A stretch of 64,000 bases of DNA from DASXHY01 sp036272195 (GCA_036272195.1 DATAZE010000007.1:1-64000), one strand, 5' to 3'. Numbered from the stretch's first letter, positions 52,705-61,345 are shown. Program-made: numbers and translations. The notes: generated by a model not told the origin, from the sequence alone.

Positions 52705-53121
52705 ATGTACAAAACCATATTGCTGACGCTGGATGGGACGCCCACGGACCGGGCGATCATCGAGCACGTCAAGCCGCTCGCCAAACTCGGCGCGAGCCGA
52801 GTGGTGTTGCTGCATGTAGCCGATGGCTGGGCGGCGCGCACTTACGGACGCGACGCGGTCAGCCGTGAAATCAACGAAGACACCGCCTACCTGGAAAAAA
52901 TCCGCTCGGAATTTCGCTCAGCGGGAATCACCACCGACGCCGATCTCGCTTTTGGCGATCCGGCGACGGAAATCATCAAGTGGGTCAAACAAAAAGGTTG
53001 CGACCTCGTGGCCATGAGCACCCACGGGCATCGGTTTTTCGCCGATTTATTTTTTGGCACCACGGCGAGCCGCGTCCAGCACAATATCAGCGTGCCGGTG
53101 TTGCTGCTTAGGGCGAAATAG
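52705..53121 (+). CDS. Universal stress protein (UspA family)
   Basis: A 138-residue single Usp domain. YKTILLTLDGTPTDRAIIEH is the N-terminal strand-helix, ASRVVLLHVADGW follows, and the C-terminal half has DLVAMSTHGHRFFADLFFG...VPVLLLRAK. The usual ATP-binding motif (G-x2-G-x9-G) reads GHRF...G, so the second glycine is replaced by Phe and ATP binding may be altered. The ATG at 52705 comes two bases after the mntH stop codon, so the two genes are cotranscribed and it may respond to metal or membrane stress. Confidence 0.88.
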   Translation: MYKTILLTLDGTPTDRAIIEHVKPLAKLGASRVVLLHVADGWAARTYGRDAVSREINEDTAYLEKIRSEFRSAGITTDADLAFGDPATEIIKWVKQKGCDLVAMSTHGHRFFADLFFGTTASRVQHNISVPVLLLRAK

Positions 53122-53338
53122 CTTTCGGGCACCACTCTTTTGGGCTATGCGCGCCTGTAGAAATACTGGTTCACCTGCCGGTCTCTCACTCTGGCCCACT
53201 CCCTAAGGAAGCTTTGCACAAAAGGGGGCATGATTTTCGTAGGGACAGCGCGCTGCGCCGTCCGCGCCGTAAGCGTGAATCACCGGTGTTGATCGCACCG
53301 GAACAAATCAATGCGCTTCGAATATCCGTCCCGCTGTC

Positions 53339-54490
53339 TTAAACCAGTGCCAGCACCCGGTTCAGTTCCTCATCCGTATTGTAAAAATGCGGCGAGAGGC
53401 GGATGTAATTTTGTCCGGAACGATCGACACGCAGAGACGCCACAATGTTTGCGTCGGTGAACTTCTGGTAAAGCGCCGAGAAGTCCTTGCCGGGATTGTA
53501 AAAGGTGACGATGCCGCTCGCACTCTCGACCGGCGCATCGGCGCCGAGCACGATGTAACCCTTCGCTTGTAAGGCGGGCACCAGCAACGCCCGCTTCCGC
53601 AACAGTTCGCGGCCAATATTTTCCACGCCGATTTCGAGGATCAATTTCAAAGAAGTCAATATTCCGACCAAACCCAGCAGGTTGTGCGTGCCGGCCTCGT
53701 ACTTCCGCGAGTCGTTGCGAAATTCGATTCGTTCCTGCGCCACGAAGTTCGGATTGTTCACGTTGTGCCAGCCGTAAATGGGCGGGTTCAATTTTTCCTG
53801 CACTTCGCGCCGGACATACATCAAGCCCGCGCCGCAGGGGCCGAGCAGCCATTTGTGCGCGTCACCGGCCATGAAATCCACGTATTCAATCGGTGTGGGA
53901 AAAGCGCCCAATGTTTGAATCGCGTCCACGCAAAACAAAATTCCGCGTTCGCGCAAATATTTTCCAATCTTCGAAATATCAATCCGCCAGCCACTGATAA
54001 AATGGTTCGAGGCCAATGCCACCAGGCGCGTGTTTTCGTCCACTTGCCCCATGACATCGATTGCGCGGATCGTGCCCAAACCCTTTAAATTTATCAGGCG
54101 CACCTGGACCCCCTGCTCCGCCAGCGCCATCCACGGATAAACATTCGAGGGATAGTCATCGAAATAAATGAGGACGTTATCGCCGCGCCGGAACTTCAAG
54201 CCGCTGGCGACATAACTCAACGCGAGCGACGTGGGCCCGACAAACGCCACCTCATCCGGCTGGCAATTCAGGAATCCGCTCACGAGTTTGCGCCCTTCGG
54301 TCAAAATTTCGGGATAAACAAACCGCTCCTGGTCGCCGGTCGTCGCTTCGCGAACATAATCGGAGACCGCATCCGCCACGCGGCGCGGCAGCGGGCAAAC
54401 GGCCGCGTGCGCGAGGAAAATTTTCTTTTCGACGACCGGGAATTCGCGCCGCCGCAGGCTCTCATCGGACAAAATTTCTTGCAATGTCAT
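53339..54490 (-). CDS. Class V aminotransferase (cysteine desulfurase/kynureninase-like)
   Basis: A 383-residue PLP enzyme. The PLP-lysine is in FMAGDAHKWLLGPCGAGLMY, the cofactor Asp in ILFCVDAIQTLGAFP, and SNHFISGWRIDISKIGKYLR and KYEAGTHNLLGLVGILTSLK are family blocks. The group includes cysteine desulfurases, selenocysteine lyases and isopenicillin-N epimerase-like proteins. No SufE, SufU or IscU partner is adjacent, so a housekeeping Fe-S role is not supported. The reaction is unassigned. Confidence 0.87.
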   Translation of the reverse strand: MTLQEILSDESLRRREFPVVEKKIFLAHAAVCPLPRRVADAVSDYVREATTGDQERFVYPEILTEGRKLVSGFLNCQPDEVAFVGPTSLALSYVASGLKFRRGDNVLIYFDDYPSNVYPWMALAEQGVQVRLINLKGLGTIRAIDVMGQVDENTRLVALASNHFISGWRIDISKIGKYLRERGILFCVDAIQTLGAFPTPIEYVDFMAGDAHKWLLGPCGAGLMYVRREVQEKLNPPIYGWHNVNNPNFVAQERIEFRNDSRKYEAGTHNLLGLVGILTSLKLILEIGVENIGRELLRKRALLVPALQAKGYIVLGADAPVESASGIVTFYNPGKDFSALYQKFTDANIVASLRVDRSGQNYIRLSPHFYNTDEELNRVLALV

Positions 54491-54535
54491 GTGAGGAAAC
54501 TATTGGCCTGCGTCACAAGTGCAAGTCTGGAATTG

Positions 54536-54605
54536 TAGCAGCCGACGTAAGGAAGCTCATACTTTTTTGAAAAATAAAATGAGAGCCTCCTTACGTCGGC
54601 TGCTA
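54536..54605. repeat. Family C palindrome (TAGCAGCCGACGTAAGGA)
   Basis: A 70-bp TA-bounded palindrome with arms TAGCAGCCGACGTAAGGA and TCCTTACGTCGGCTGCTA. Related copies are at 56518-56590 and halves at 22814-22840, 37464-37487 and 39099-39122. It lies between the aminotransferase and the GspF-like gene. Confidence 0.9.
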
Positions 54606-54617
54606 CGAATTGTTTCC

Positions 54618-55610
54618 CTAGAACCCGACGGCTTCCTGGATCTTGGCGAAATAAGTGGTCCAGAACCAGATCACGAAAGCTCCACCGCCAATCAGCACCA
54701 ACAGGTAAATGCCGATGGGGATCCATTGGGCAAGCAACTGGACTTTCTGGCCGCCGTCCTCCTGGTAATAATCTCGCAATCGCTCGAGGGTTTCGTCCAA
54801 TTTTCCGCTGACTTCGCCGGCGGCATATTGGCTGGCGAAAATTTCGGGAAATCCATGCGAACTCTCGATCATTTCTGCCGGCGTCTTGCCCGCGCGCAAC
54901 ATCGGGTTCCATGATTCCACCGTTCGTTGCAGCGCCACTGAACCGCTCGCTCTGGCCGCTAATTCCCACGCCTCGATGATGCTCACACCCGCGCTGATGA
55001 GCGCCTCGAGCGCCGCCGCCAGCCGGCCGATCGCCAGGTGCCGGCGCGCTTTTCCGAGAACGGGCACGAGATTGAAAACGAATTCCACTTTGGCGCGCCA
55101 GCCCTCGCTGTGTTTGTTTTGCGTGGCGTAGATCACGAGAAATGTGAGCACGTAAAGCGCGAACAAGCCCGCAATCGGCGCCAGGCACAGTGCCGGTTTC
55201 CAAAAGAAAAAAACGAGCGTCATCACCGCGGCCATGAGGTGCAGCAAAAAGGCCGGGTAAGCCAGCGCGCCGATGACGCGCTTCGCGGTTTTGGCGCGCT
55301 CCGCATAATAATCGCCGAGCATGCGGAAACAGCGATCGAGCCGGCCGCTTTTTTCGCCCGACTCAATCAGGGTCACATCGAGTTCCGGCAGCCAGTGAGG
55401 AATCGCGCGTAGAGATTCGCCCAACGGCTGGCCGCGCTCAACGAGAGCGGCTAGTTCCTGCGTCCTGGCGCGATAGGTGCGCGAGGGTGCGTTGCGTTTG
55501 ATTTGATCGAGGGAGCGGATAATCCCCAACCCCGCGGAGGTCAGTTGCTGAAGCTGATGGTAGAAGTCAGCCCGGCGACGGAGTTCGCTGGGCGTGACGA
55601 TGAGTGGCAT
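54618..55610 (-). CDS. GspF/PilC-like inner-membrane protein
   Basis: A 330-residue polytopic membrane protein of the type II secretion F family. It has two T2SSF domains (first at about 10-130: FYHQLQQLTSAGLGIIRSLD, GESLRAIPHWLPELDVTLIE; second at about 195-320: RLAAALEALISAGVSIIEAW, ASQYAAGEVSGKLDETLERL). Three membrane helices lie between and after the domains. It is isolated from the pilM-Q genes, 4 kb downstream on the other strand. It could be the platform protein of the same pilus or secretion system, since no other is in the window. Confidence 0.87.
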   Translation of the reverse strand: MPLIVTPSELRRRADFYHQLQQLTSAGLGIIRSLDQIKRNAPSRTYRARTQELAALVERGQPLGESLRAIPHWLPELDVTLIESGEKSGRLDRCFRMLGDYYAERAKTAKRVIGALAYPAFLLHLMAAVMTLVFFFWKPALCLAPIAGLFALYVLTFLVIYATQNKHSEGWRAKVEFVFNLVPVLGKARRHLAIGRLAAALEALISAGVSIIEAWELAARASGSVALQRTVESWNPMLRAGKTPAEMIESSHGFPEIFASQYAAGEVSGKLDETLERLRDYYQEDGGQKVQLLAQWIPIGIYLLVLIGGGAFVIWFWTTYFAKIQEAVGF

Positions 55611-55626
55611 AACGCCCGCACGGGCA

Positions 55627-55959
55627 TTAAACCGTCACTCGATCGAAGCTGGCTTTGAGGTCGCGCTTGCTGCGCAGGCCGACAATCTGGTCGGCCACCT
55701 GGCCTTTATCGAAGAGCAGCAGCGTGGGAATCGCGCGGACGCCGTATTCGGCGGCGAGACCTTGTTGCTCGTCAATGTTCACTTTCACGATCTTGACCTT
55801 GCCTTCGTATTCATCGGCCAGCTCGCCCAAAATGGGGTTGAGCATTTTGCACGGCCCGCACCATTCGGCCCAAAAATCCACGAGTACTGGCGTGGTGGAT
55901 TGAAGGACTTCCTCGGCAAAATTATCCTGAGTCAATACCGCGATATTCGGAGATGCCAT
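55627..55959 (-). CDS. trxA: Thioredoxin
   Basis: A 110-residue thioredoxin with active site WAEWCGPCKMLNPILGELAD, the cis-proline in VRAIPTLLLFDKG and an ending typical of TrxA. It reduces protein disulfides in the cytoplasm (no signal peptide). It is cotranscribed with the GspF-like gene, 16 bases upstream of its start. The next gene upstream lies 24 bases away. Confidence 0.95.
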   Translation of the reverse strand: MASPNIAVLTQDNFAEEVLQSTTPVLVDFWAEWCGPCKMLNPILGELADEYEGKVKIVKVNIDEQQGLAAEYGVRAIPTLLLFDKGQVADQIVGLRSKRDLKASFDRVTV

Positions 55960-55983
55960 AAAACTGATTCTTAAACGATTTCC

Positions 55984-56421
55984 TTAGACGTTATCTTTGA
56001 ATAAGAAAGCGAGGTAAACTGTGGTGCCAACGCCAATAAGTCCACAGATGCCAGCGGCAATGGCGAGTCCCTTATCTAGGGGGCTCATGACTGCCGCCCT
56101 TGCGGGAGCAGTCGCGACGGGCGCGGTGGGCCGGGGAGCGGCTTGAGGCGCGGTGGCCTGGCGTTGAATGCTCGGCGCCGCGGCAGATGCGCGGGGCGCG
56201 GCGGCGGGTGCTGCCGGAGCTGCCGAAGGCGCCATGGACGGCACGCCGGTTCCACCACCGCCGGGCGGAAGTGTCGGCAATTTAATTGTAGGAGCGGCCG
56301 ATGGCTTCGGGGGCAAGTTGATGCGCACCGTTTCTTTTTTCGGTTGCACCTTGCCCGTGGATTTCTTCATCGGTTCCGCACCTTGAGGTGCGCCAGGAAT
56401 ATTGGAGGGAATATCGGCCAT
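55984..56421 (-). CDS. Proline/alanine-rich protein with C-terminal membrane helix
   Basis: A 145-residue protein. Residues 15-105 are disordered-looking and rich in Pro, Ala, Lys and Gln (APSAAPAAPAAAPRASAAAP). One hydrophobic helix closes the chain (GLAIAAGICGLIGVGTTVYL, about 118-138). It looks like a tail-anchored protein with a cytoplasmic linker. No known family. It is the first gene of the run that includes trxA and the GspF-like gene, so a link to secretion or the envelope is possible. Confidence 0.65.
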   Translation of the reverse strand: MADIPSNIPGAPQGAEPMKKSTGKVQPKKETVRINLPPKPSAAPTIKLPTLPPGGGGTGVPSMAPSAAPAAPAAAPRASAAAPSIQRQATAPQAAPRPTAPVATAPARAAVMSPLDKGLAIAAGICGLIGVGTTVYLAFLFKDNV

Positions 56422-56517
56422 ATCTACGGTTCAATTTAGTTTGAAGGCTTTCACTGTCAAACTCTTATTCAACAAAACAAATGCCGGACTCGCAGACGAA
56501 AGTCCGGCCTGAAAAAG

Positions 56518-56590
56518 TAGCAGCCGACGCAGGGAGACTCCGATCAAACCAACGCCGTCGGACATCGAAGTCTCGCCACCTCGGCTGCTA
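56518..56590. repeat. Family C palindrome, second copy
   Basis: TAGCAGCCGACGCAGGGAGA at the left and CACCTCGGCTGCTA at the right enclose a diverged loop; the ends are TA. A small hairpin GCCGGACT...AGTCCGGC (56483-56508) lies just before it. Confidence 0.85.
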
Positions 56591-56613
56591 CAAAAAACGC
56601 CGCACCGCGTTGA

Positions 56614-56949
56614 TTAAAGGCGCTCGCGGCGCTCGTAACCACCCTCGCGCTGACCGCCGCCACCGCCGCCGCTCCAGCGTTGCTGCGGCGCGCGTTCCTC
56701 ACGCGGGCGCGCGATATTCACCGTGAGCGCGCGGCCCTGAAAATCTTTGTTGTGACACTGCTCGATGGCCTTGTTGGCATCGTCAGAGTTGGCGAATTCG
56801 ACGAATGCGAAGCCGCGGGATTTGCCCGTCATTTTGTCCATCATGAGATTGACGGAATTGACTGCGCCAATCTGGGTAAAATAATCCTGAAGATCATTTT
56901 CCATGGTCTGATAGGACAAGTTGCCTACGAAGAGCCGGGTGGGATTCAT
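56614..56949 (-). CDS. RRM RNA-binding protein
   Basis: A 111-residue protein made of one RRM domain (RNP2 LFVGNLSY, RNP1 KSRGFAFVEF) and a Gly/Arg-rich tail (GGGGGGQREGGYERRERL). Such proteins in cyanobacteria and other bacteria bind RNA and are often cold-induced. The 162-base interval upstream could be a regulated 5' leader. It neighbours the SET-domain gene on the same strand. Confidence 0.92.
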   Translation of the reverse strand: MNPTRLFVGNLSYQTMENDLQDYFTQIGAVNSVNLMMDKMTGKSRGFAFVEFANSDDANKAIEQCHNKDFQGRALTVNIARPREERAPQQRWSGGGGGGQREGGYERRERL

Positions 56950-57111
56950 AATACGATATGAGTTGTTAAAAAAACCGCGTGGAGGACTGCACCGGCAGGA
57001 TCACTGAATGTCGTTTAGGGTTCACTGACAATCTGTCTTCTGACACCAACACTGTTTCTTTCAACTGAATGCGCTATTTGTAACAAAGTCATGCCGCGCG
57101 TCAATACTGTT

Positions 57112-57591
57112 TCAGTCCGTGTTTTTGCGGAGACTTTTGGGCTCGTTTCGCCGGCGAATTTGGTCAAAAAATTCCTCCGCCACAATATATCCAACGCATC
57201 CCAATGCGCCGCAGCGACATGGGTAATCGCGATAAGATTCGAGATCAAAACCATAGTTAAAGGTCAACTCCTCCCCCGCCCTGAGGTCGCGAATTGTCAC
57301 CACCCAAATCCGCTCCTCTTCCAATCGCACTTCGCAATTCGGCTCGCAACTGTGATTCAAAAATCGCGCGGGGTTCCAACTGACGTTGCCATCCAAATCA
57401 CATTCATCACTGAGCGCGAAAATGTATTCGTTGTTCTGCTCACAGCGTGCGAGCGATTCCTGTTTTGAAATTTTTTCGCCGACGTATTCGATGACGCGAG
57501 TACCTGCGGCGATTTCCTTTCGCGCAAAGCCGCCGGTGCCGTGAATTGGCGAGGATTTGAAAACGATGAATTCCGTTTCAATCACGATCAT
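57112..57591 (-). CDS. SET-domain lysine methyltransferase
   Basis: A 159-residue protein consisting of a SET domain. SSPIHGTGGFARKEIAAGTR is the N-terminal SET block, NPARFLNHSCEPNCE holds the SAM-binding NHSC motif, AGEELTFNYGFD has the catalytic Tyr, and PCRCGALGCVGYI is a post-SET Cys cluster (CxCx4C). In eukaryotes and Chlamydia such proteins methylate histones; bacterial targets are mostly unknown. The complete motif set suggests an active enzyme. Gene transfer from eukaryotes is possible but not shown. Confidence 0.9.
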   Translation of the reverse strand: MIVIETEFIVFKSSPIHGTGGFARKEIAAGTRVIEYVGEKISKQESLARCEQNNEYIFALSDECDLDGNVSWNPARFLNHSCEPNCEVRLEEERIWVVTIRDLRAGEELTFNYGFDLESYRDYPCRCGALGCVGYIVAEEFFDQIRRRNEPKSLRKNTD

Positions 57592-57619
57592 GGAATGTCG
57601 TCATGCCGTTTGACTCGAA

Positions 57620-57739
57620 TTACCGACCAAAAAAATGATTGAAGAGCCATATTCCAAGCCTGGCGACAACCGCTATACAGACAATCAATAAAAGAGAAAT
57701 CCATTCCCAAGTTAACGGCCATTTCCAATTAGTTTTCAT
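57620..57739 (-). CDS. Possible 39-residue single-pass membrane peptide
   Basis: A short frame MKTNWKWPLTWEWISLLLI... ending LFNHFFGR, with one membrane helix (ISLLLIVCIAVVARLGIWLF) and a charged N-terminus. It begins 10 bases after the pseudouridine synthase stop codon on the same strand, so it could be translated from the same transcript. No Shine-Dalgarno is visible and no homologue is known to me. Confidence 0.35.
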   Translation of the reverse strand: MKTNWKWPLTWEWISLLLIVCIAVVARLGIWLFNHFFGR

Positions 57740-57749
57740 TGGAGAGATC

Positions 57750-58484
57750 TCACAGCTTCGGTGATTGAAATCCATACCGCCTGCAAAACTCTTCAATGGG
57801 CGCGCGAATCTGCACCGGGCGTTTCGAAAATGGATCCAGGTAAGCCAGCCCGATGGCACGCAGGCCCAGTTCCTTTCGTGCCGGCGAGCCATACATCTCA
57901 TCGCCCACAATCGAGTGTCCTGCCGCGGCCAGATGAACACGAATCTGATGCGTCCGCCCCGTGTACGGCCGCGCCTCAATCAGCGACGCGCCGCCCACCG
58001 TTTGCAGCACGCGAAACACGGTCTCCGACTCTTTGCCGCCGTGGGGGTCGACTCGCATTTTGCCGCGCTGATCCAAATCGGGCCCCAGTTTCAGGTGGCA
58101 CGTCCACTCGGTTTCCTTCGGCACGCCATGCGCGACGGCAAGGTAGGTTTTCTCCATTTTCCGGCCCTCGAACAAATCGCCAAATGTGTTCACCGCGCCG
58201 AGGCTTTTGGCGAACAGCAAAATGCCGGTCGTGTCCGCATCGAGGCGATGGACGAACCGGAGAAATTTTAAATTCCGCGAGCGCGCCCAGAAATCCTTGG
58301 CGGCAATCGAGGAGGTCAGCGCCATCTGCAAATTGCGGTTCGTCTTTTGCCACGAAGCCGGCACCAGCATCCATCCGCGCGGTTTGTCGATGGCCAGCAC
58401 GGAGCGGTCCTCATAAAGGATCGGGATTTTCTCGCCGGTCGGCAGTTCTATGGAATTGGTTTTCAATTTACGATTTACGCACAA
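57750..58484 (-). CDS. RluA-type pseudouridine synthase
   Basis: A 244-residue RNA pseudouridine synthase. The catalytic block FVHRLDADTTGILLFAKS has the Asp that attacks the base. GRTHQIRVHLAAAGHSIVGD and YLDPFSKRPVQIRAP are family motifs. No S4 domain is present. The target (rRNA or tRNA uridine) is unknown. The frame begins in a family F repeat (MCVNRKLKTNSIELPTGEKI), so the true start is uncertain: TTG 58484 or TTG 58466. Confidence 0.88.
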   Translation of the reverse strand: MCVNRKLKTNSIELPTGEKIPILYEDRSVLAIDKPRGWMLVPASWQKTNRNLQMALTSSIAAKDFWARSRNLKFLRFVHRLDADTTGILLFAKSLGAVNTFGDLFEGRKMEKTYLAVAHGVPKETEWTCHLKLGPDLDQRGKMRVDPHGGKESETVFRVLQTVGGASLIEARPYTGRTHQIRVHLAAAGHSIVGDEMYGSPARKELGLRAIGLAYLDPFSKRPVQIRAPIEEFCRRYGFQSPKL

Positions 58485-58655
58485 CGGAAATTACGATTTA
58501 CGATATACGATATACGAGCGTATGGGAATGAATGGTTGATCGTAAACCGCAATTCCAAGCGGTTTCAAATTGGCACGCGAGGCTTTCAATCCGAAGAGCG
58601 CATCCGAACTGCCTGAACCTCGTAAATCGTAGATCGCAAATCGTAAATCCCTAAG
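58466..58655. repeat. Family F repeats between the synthase and acyltransferase genes
   Basis: AATTTACGATTTACG (58466), TTACGATTTACGATATACGA and ATACGAGCGT at the left, with CGTAAATCGTAGATCGCAAATCGTAAATC at the right (58620-58650, split). The right end touches the acyltransferase stop codon; the left end is read as the first residues of the pseudouridine synthase. Confidence 0.7.
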
Positions 58656-60027
58656 TTCGCACGGATTCGATCTCGCTAATCAGTTCGGCCCGGATCGTGA
58701 GCAGGCGCCGCGCTGCAAACGGCGTGCGCAACAAGACTAGCGTGGCTTGGACGCTCGCCCAAAGGCGTCGTATTTCGCGGAGGTAATAATGCGCCAGCAA
58801 TCCGGTCGGTGCCAGGGACAACCCATACCAAAGACTTGCCGGCCAGCCGAATAGCCATTGGACGAGCGCGATGTAGACGGCATAACAAACGCCGAAGCCC
58901 ACCACTCCCGCCGCAATCGCCGTCGTGGACGCCTGCGCTTTGCGTTTGCCTTCCATCGTAAATTTCCGCGTCGACCATTTTATCAGCGCGTAAGGAATCA
59001 GCCGATGCACCCAGCCGTAAAAGGCAATCGGCGCGCCGACGACGGCGATGAACGTCCATTCCGCGGCTTGCGGCGCCAGCTCTTTTCGTTGGGGAAATAA
59101 CTTGAGCGCTTCATCGGAAATTTTCAGCCGCGCCAGCCAGCGCTCATAGAAATCCAACTTCACCGCAAACGCCGCGGCGCGTTCCGGTTCGGTGCGATAG
59201 ACGCGGTCGACCGTTTCGGCAATTTTTTGCGACAACATCAACTCGTTCGCCTGCATTGCCCCGGCTTCAAAAGCAATTTGATTTCCCAACAGGAGCCGAT
59301 CGAAATAAAGCCGCTTCACGCCTTCGACCACCCGCGCCTCCTCCAATTTTGGAAGATGCAGAATCAATGATTGAATCCGCCGCTCGATTTCTTCCGTCAA
59401 TCGGACAATGCATTCCTTGCGCCGCTCCGCATAGTCTTCGATGAAATCCGCCGCCACAATTGGCTCGCCAAAATTCGCGAGGGCATCGCTGCGATAAATC
59501 TCCTTGGCTGAATACGTGAGGCCCACCGGGACCAGGCGCAAGCCGAGTTTTCCGCCATGACGATGCTCCAATTCCAGGGCCATGCGCGCCGCGCCGGATT
59601 TCACTTCCTTCAATGCGGAATCGTCATAAGTCACGCCCTCGGGAAAAATGCCCACGGCTTCTCCGCGTTCCAGCACGGCATAAACCGCCTCAAACGTATC
59701 CGCGACGCTGCGCATCGCTTTCGGATTATCTTTAAGGCGATTGATGGGAATCACGCCGCACTGCGTGAGCAGCCATTTCACCGGCTTGAACGAAAATAGT
59801 TGCACCGTGCCGATGAAGTTCACTTTGCGCGGAACCGATGCGCCAATCACGAACGAATCCGTCAGCGAATTGGGGTGATTGGAGACAAATAATACCGGGC
59901 CACTCGCCGGCACGCGCTCGATATGAAACCGCTCAATGCGCCGAAAATAAAATCCCAGCGCCAGCCCGATGAGGCGGCGCATCACGCAGTAAAGTGGTGT
60001 ATGAATCTCTTGCAAGTGCTTGAACAT
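58651..60027 (-). CDS. Glycerophosphate acyltransferase (PlsC family)
   Basis: A 458-residue membrane-associated acyltransferase. The HX4D box is VSNHPNSLTDSFVIG, followed by GTVQLFSFKPVKWLLTQCGV and the glycerol-phosphate-binding motif GIFPEGVTYDDSAL. Two or three membrane helices are in the C-terminal half (IAAGVVGFGVCYAVYIALVQ). It is longer than PlsC (about 240), like GPAT-type paralogues in this phylum. I set the start at the ATG at 60027; the longer upstream frame is family A repeat. The gene beyond the repeat encodes a glycolipid-type glycosyltransferase. Confidence 0.88.
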   Translation of the reverse strand: MFKHLQEIHTPLYCVMRRLIGLALGFYFRRIERFHIERVPASGPVLFVSNHPNSLTDSFVIGASVPRKVNFIGTVQLFSFKPVKWLLTQCGVIPINRLKDNPKAMRSVADTFEAVYAVLERGEAVGIFPEGVTYDDSALKEVKSGAARMALELEHRHGGKLGLRLVPVGLTYSAKEIYRSDALANFGEPIVAADFIEDYAERRKECIVRLTEEIERRIQSLILHLPKLEEARVVEGVKRLYFDRLLLGNQIAFEAGAMQANELMLSQKIAETVDRVYRTEPERAAAFAVKLDFYERWLARLKISDEALKLFPQRKELAPQAAEWTFIAVVGAPIAFYGWVHRLIPYALIKWSTRKFTMEGKRKAQASTTAIAAGVVGFGVCYAVYIALVQWLFGWPASLWYGLSLAPTGLLAHYYLREIRRLWASVQATLVLLRTPFAARRLLTIRAELISEIESVRT

Positions 60028-60053
60028 CCGATGACGGATGGTTTGTTCTAAGC

Positions 60054-60115
60054 TAGTGGCACGGGCGTCTCGCCCGTGAGAATCGAAACGCACGGGCGAG
60101 ACGCCCGTGCCACTA
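60054..60115. repeat. Family A palindrome (62 bp, TA-bounded) between acyltransferase and GT28
   Basis: It matches the copies at 1-62 and 6078-6139. Its right TA and adjacent base form the TAG stop of the GT28 gene. Deleting it to one TA keeps a TAG stop at the same place. Confidence 0.93.
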
Positions 60116-61228
60116 ACCCACTCGCTTCATCACTTCCTCACAAACCGCCCTCGCTGCCTGCGGGCGTCCCAGCGCCTTTGCGGTAGCCGCCATTTGCGCG
60201 AGCTTTTTCGAACCGAGCAATTGCTCAATGCGATACGGCAAATCCTCCACTCGATTCACCTTCGCCGCGGCGCCGCGTTCCAGCAGGAAATCGCTGTTCG
60301 CCGCTTCCTGCCCGGGGATGGGGTTCAAAATAAACAAGGGCTTGCCCATGGCCAGCGCTTCCGACGAGGTCAGCCCGCCGGGTTTGGTAATCACCAAATC
60401 CGCCACCGCCATCAGCTCGTGCATGTTGGAAGCGAAGCCGAGAACGTGCGTGGGATGTTTTCGATCCTGCGCGGCCAGGTCGCGGCGCATTTCCTCGTTG
60501 CGTCCGGTGACGACCACGGTTTGAAATTCAGCGGGCACCTTGTCCAGCTCTTCGAGAATTTCTCCGACCGGCCCCATCCCGAAACCACCGCTCAAGACCA
60601 GCAACACGCGCTGGTCATCGCGCAAGCCGTAATTCTTCCGCACCGCCTTGGCGTCTACTTTCGAGGAGAATTTCGCGGCGATGGGAATACCGGTCGCAAC
60701 AATATTTTCGGCGGATGCTCCGCGCGCCACAAGGCGGGCTTTGGTTTCCTCCGCCGCGACGCAATAAAGATCCACGCACGCGTCCATCCAGAGCGCATGC
60801 GCCTCGAAATCCGTGATGACGCTGACCGTCATCGGAGCGGGACAATCCTTTTGCTTCTGCCGGTGGCCCAACAACTCAAGCGGCAGATAGTGGGTACAGA
60901 GGACGACGTCCGGCTTGAATTGTTTTACGTGACGCTCAAATTTCTGGCGTGAATTGCTGGGAAACGCCCGCTTCAATTTATTCAGGGTGCGCGCGACCTT
61001 GGGATTGTCGGTTTTGGCGAATACCATGCCCCACAATTCCGGCGCGCGCTCCACGAGCGTCAGGTAACCATCCGAATGAATTTTCCGGTGCAGCGGCGAA
61101 AAGAATTTAAGCAGGTCAATGCGCTCCAGGACATCCTTCGGTCGCTCGGCGCGCCACGCCTCCTCCAAAGCCGCGGCCGCTGCCAAATGTCCGCCTCCGG
61201 CCGTAATGGTTGCAATCAGGATTCTCAT
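60113..61228 (-). CDS. MurG/MGDG-synthase-like glycosyltransferase (GT28 family)
   Basis: A 371-residue GT-B enzyme. ILIATITAGGGHLAAAAALE is the N-domain start, VVLCTHYLPLELLG and FASNMHELMAVADLVITKPG, with GGLTSSEALAMGKPL and NPIPGQEAANSDFLL, form the UDP-sugar-binding C-domain. The closest functional groups are MGDG synthases and processive diacylglycerol glucosyltransferases (UgtP). Adjacency to an acyltransferase supports glycolipid synthesis. Start ATG 61228; the upstream frame is family D repeat. Confidence 0.88.
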   Translation of the reverse strand: MRILIATITAGGGHLAAAAALEEAWRAERPKDVLERIDLLKFFSPLHRKIHSDGYLTLVERAPELWGMVFAKTDNPKVARTLNKLKRAFPSNSRQKFERHVKQFKPDVVLCTHYLPLELLGHRQKQKDCPAPMTVSVITDFEAHALWMDACVDLYCVAAEETKARLVARGASAENIVATGIPIAAKFSSKVDAKAVRKNYGLRDDQRVLLVLSGGFGMGPVGEILEELDKVPAEFQTVVVTGRNEEMRRDLAAQDRKHPTHVLGFASNMHELMAVADLVITKPGGLTSSEALAMGKPLFILNPIPGQEAANSDFLLERGAAAKVNRVEDLPYRIEQLLGSKKLAQMAATAKALGRPQAARAVCEEVMKRVG

Positions 61229-61289
61229 CTCTCGCGCGCAGTCTAATGAGTGCCCGGCCAATGCAAAAGAACTGTTTGCACGCTTGTTC

Positions 61290-61345
61290 GTCGTTCCGCC
61301 TTTAGGCGGTCGATGCGACCCGGGGCCGCCTAAAGGCGGAACTAC
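61290..61345. repeat. Family D palindrome, second copy
   Basis: GTTCCGCCTTTAGGCGGTC at the left and GCCGCCTAAAGGCGGAAC at the right, ending TA. It lies between the GT28 gene and cutA, in the intergenic region of this divergent pair. Confidence 0.85.
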
